A DNA stretch of 41,166 nt, taken from the NCBI GenBank assembly GCA_900467745.1, contig UBQW01000059.1, positions 1 through 41,166 of the forward strand. The letters are read 5' to 3'. A program made the translations under genes and the position numbers. Origin of the DNA: Hyphomicrobiales bacterium. GTDB lineage: Bacteria; Pseudomonadota; Alphaproteobacteria; Rhizobiales; Rhizobiaceae. Positions 41,162 through 41,166 of the stretch are shown piece by piece; positions within the stretch are counted from its first letter, which is position 1, and every line of letters starts with the position of its first letter. The notes beneath the pieces were generated by a model that did not search any database, had not been told where the DNA came from, and saw only the letters and a list, made by a program, of their open reading frames with translations.

Positions 41162-41166
41162 AGATT

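Noticed and set aside
1..41166. tRNA, rRNA, CRISPR arrays, intact transposases
   Set aside because: Looked for cloverleaf-like ends, regularly spaced repeats and transposase motifs; none seen by eye.

Overview
The window looks like part of a secondary replicon (chromid or megaplasmid) of a Rhizobium/Agrobacterium-type alphaproteobacterium. The main clues are two SyrB-like regulators, a DUF736 protein and a WGR-domain protein of the plasmid-borne rhizobial type, a rhizobial aromatic-rich leader peptide before a DAHP synthase gene, and a paired CMD/AhpD-like gene set of the kind named after Agrobacterium vitis loci. I see no tRNA, rRNA, CRISPR array or intact insertion sequence.

Layout. 1-700: gene debris and a toxin-antitoxin locus with an intact Phd/YefM-type antitoxin, promoter and operator but a broken PemK-like toxin. 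895-1257: a small exported protein. 1580-2799: a transcription attenuator (Tyr/Phe-rich leader peptide plus terminator) and a class I DAHP synthase. 2984-4222: an E. coli-type SerA on the opposite strand. 4818-11580: a five-gene iron-siderophore operon (TonB-dependent receptor, esterase, FhuC, FhuD, double-length FhuB). It is followed by a convergent GlxA/AraC-type regulator (11673-12737).

13001-16764 is a sparse accessory zone: a small hypothetical, a SyrB-like gene with a visible promoter/operator, a WGR protein, a DUF736 protein, several strong inverted repeats (including a 14-8-14 perfect palindrome) and about 1.4 kb without a supportable gene. 16765-25639 is a nine-gene unidirectional operon: a spermidine/putrescine-type ABC importer followed by a TauD-like dioxygenase, an RraA-like protein, a nitrilase-type amidohydrolase, an ornithine-cyclodeaminase-family protein and an MmgE/PrpD-family protein. 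The combination reads as import and stepwise breakdown of an unidentified nitrogen-containing acid, and it is the best candidate here for an undescribed pathway.

26101-28002 holds a second SyrB-like protein and a class III adenylate cyclase. 28209-34949 is a divergent unit. On the minus strand a LysR regulator, a flavin monooxygenase-like enzyme and a polar amino-acid-type ABC importer form one tight operon. On the plus strand lie the CMD/AhpD-like pair, with inverted half-sites in the shared promoter. 35236-37618 is a quinone-type module (ABM monooxygenase, zeta-crystallin-like reductase, divergent LysR). 37895-39963 couples an amidohydrolase to a PhoB-like response regulator whose receiver lacks the conserved lysine. 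The right end has an excisionase/AlpA-like DNA-binding protein and a short metallophosphatase relative in which all visible catalytic motifs are altered.

Most assignments come from recognising family motifs by eye. Substrates of the transporters and pathways are inferences.
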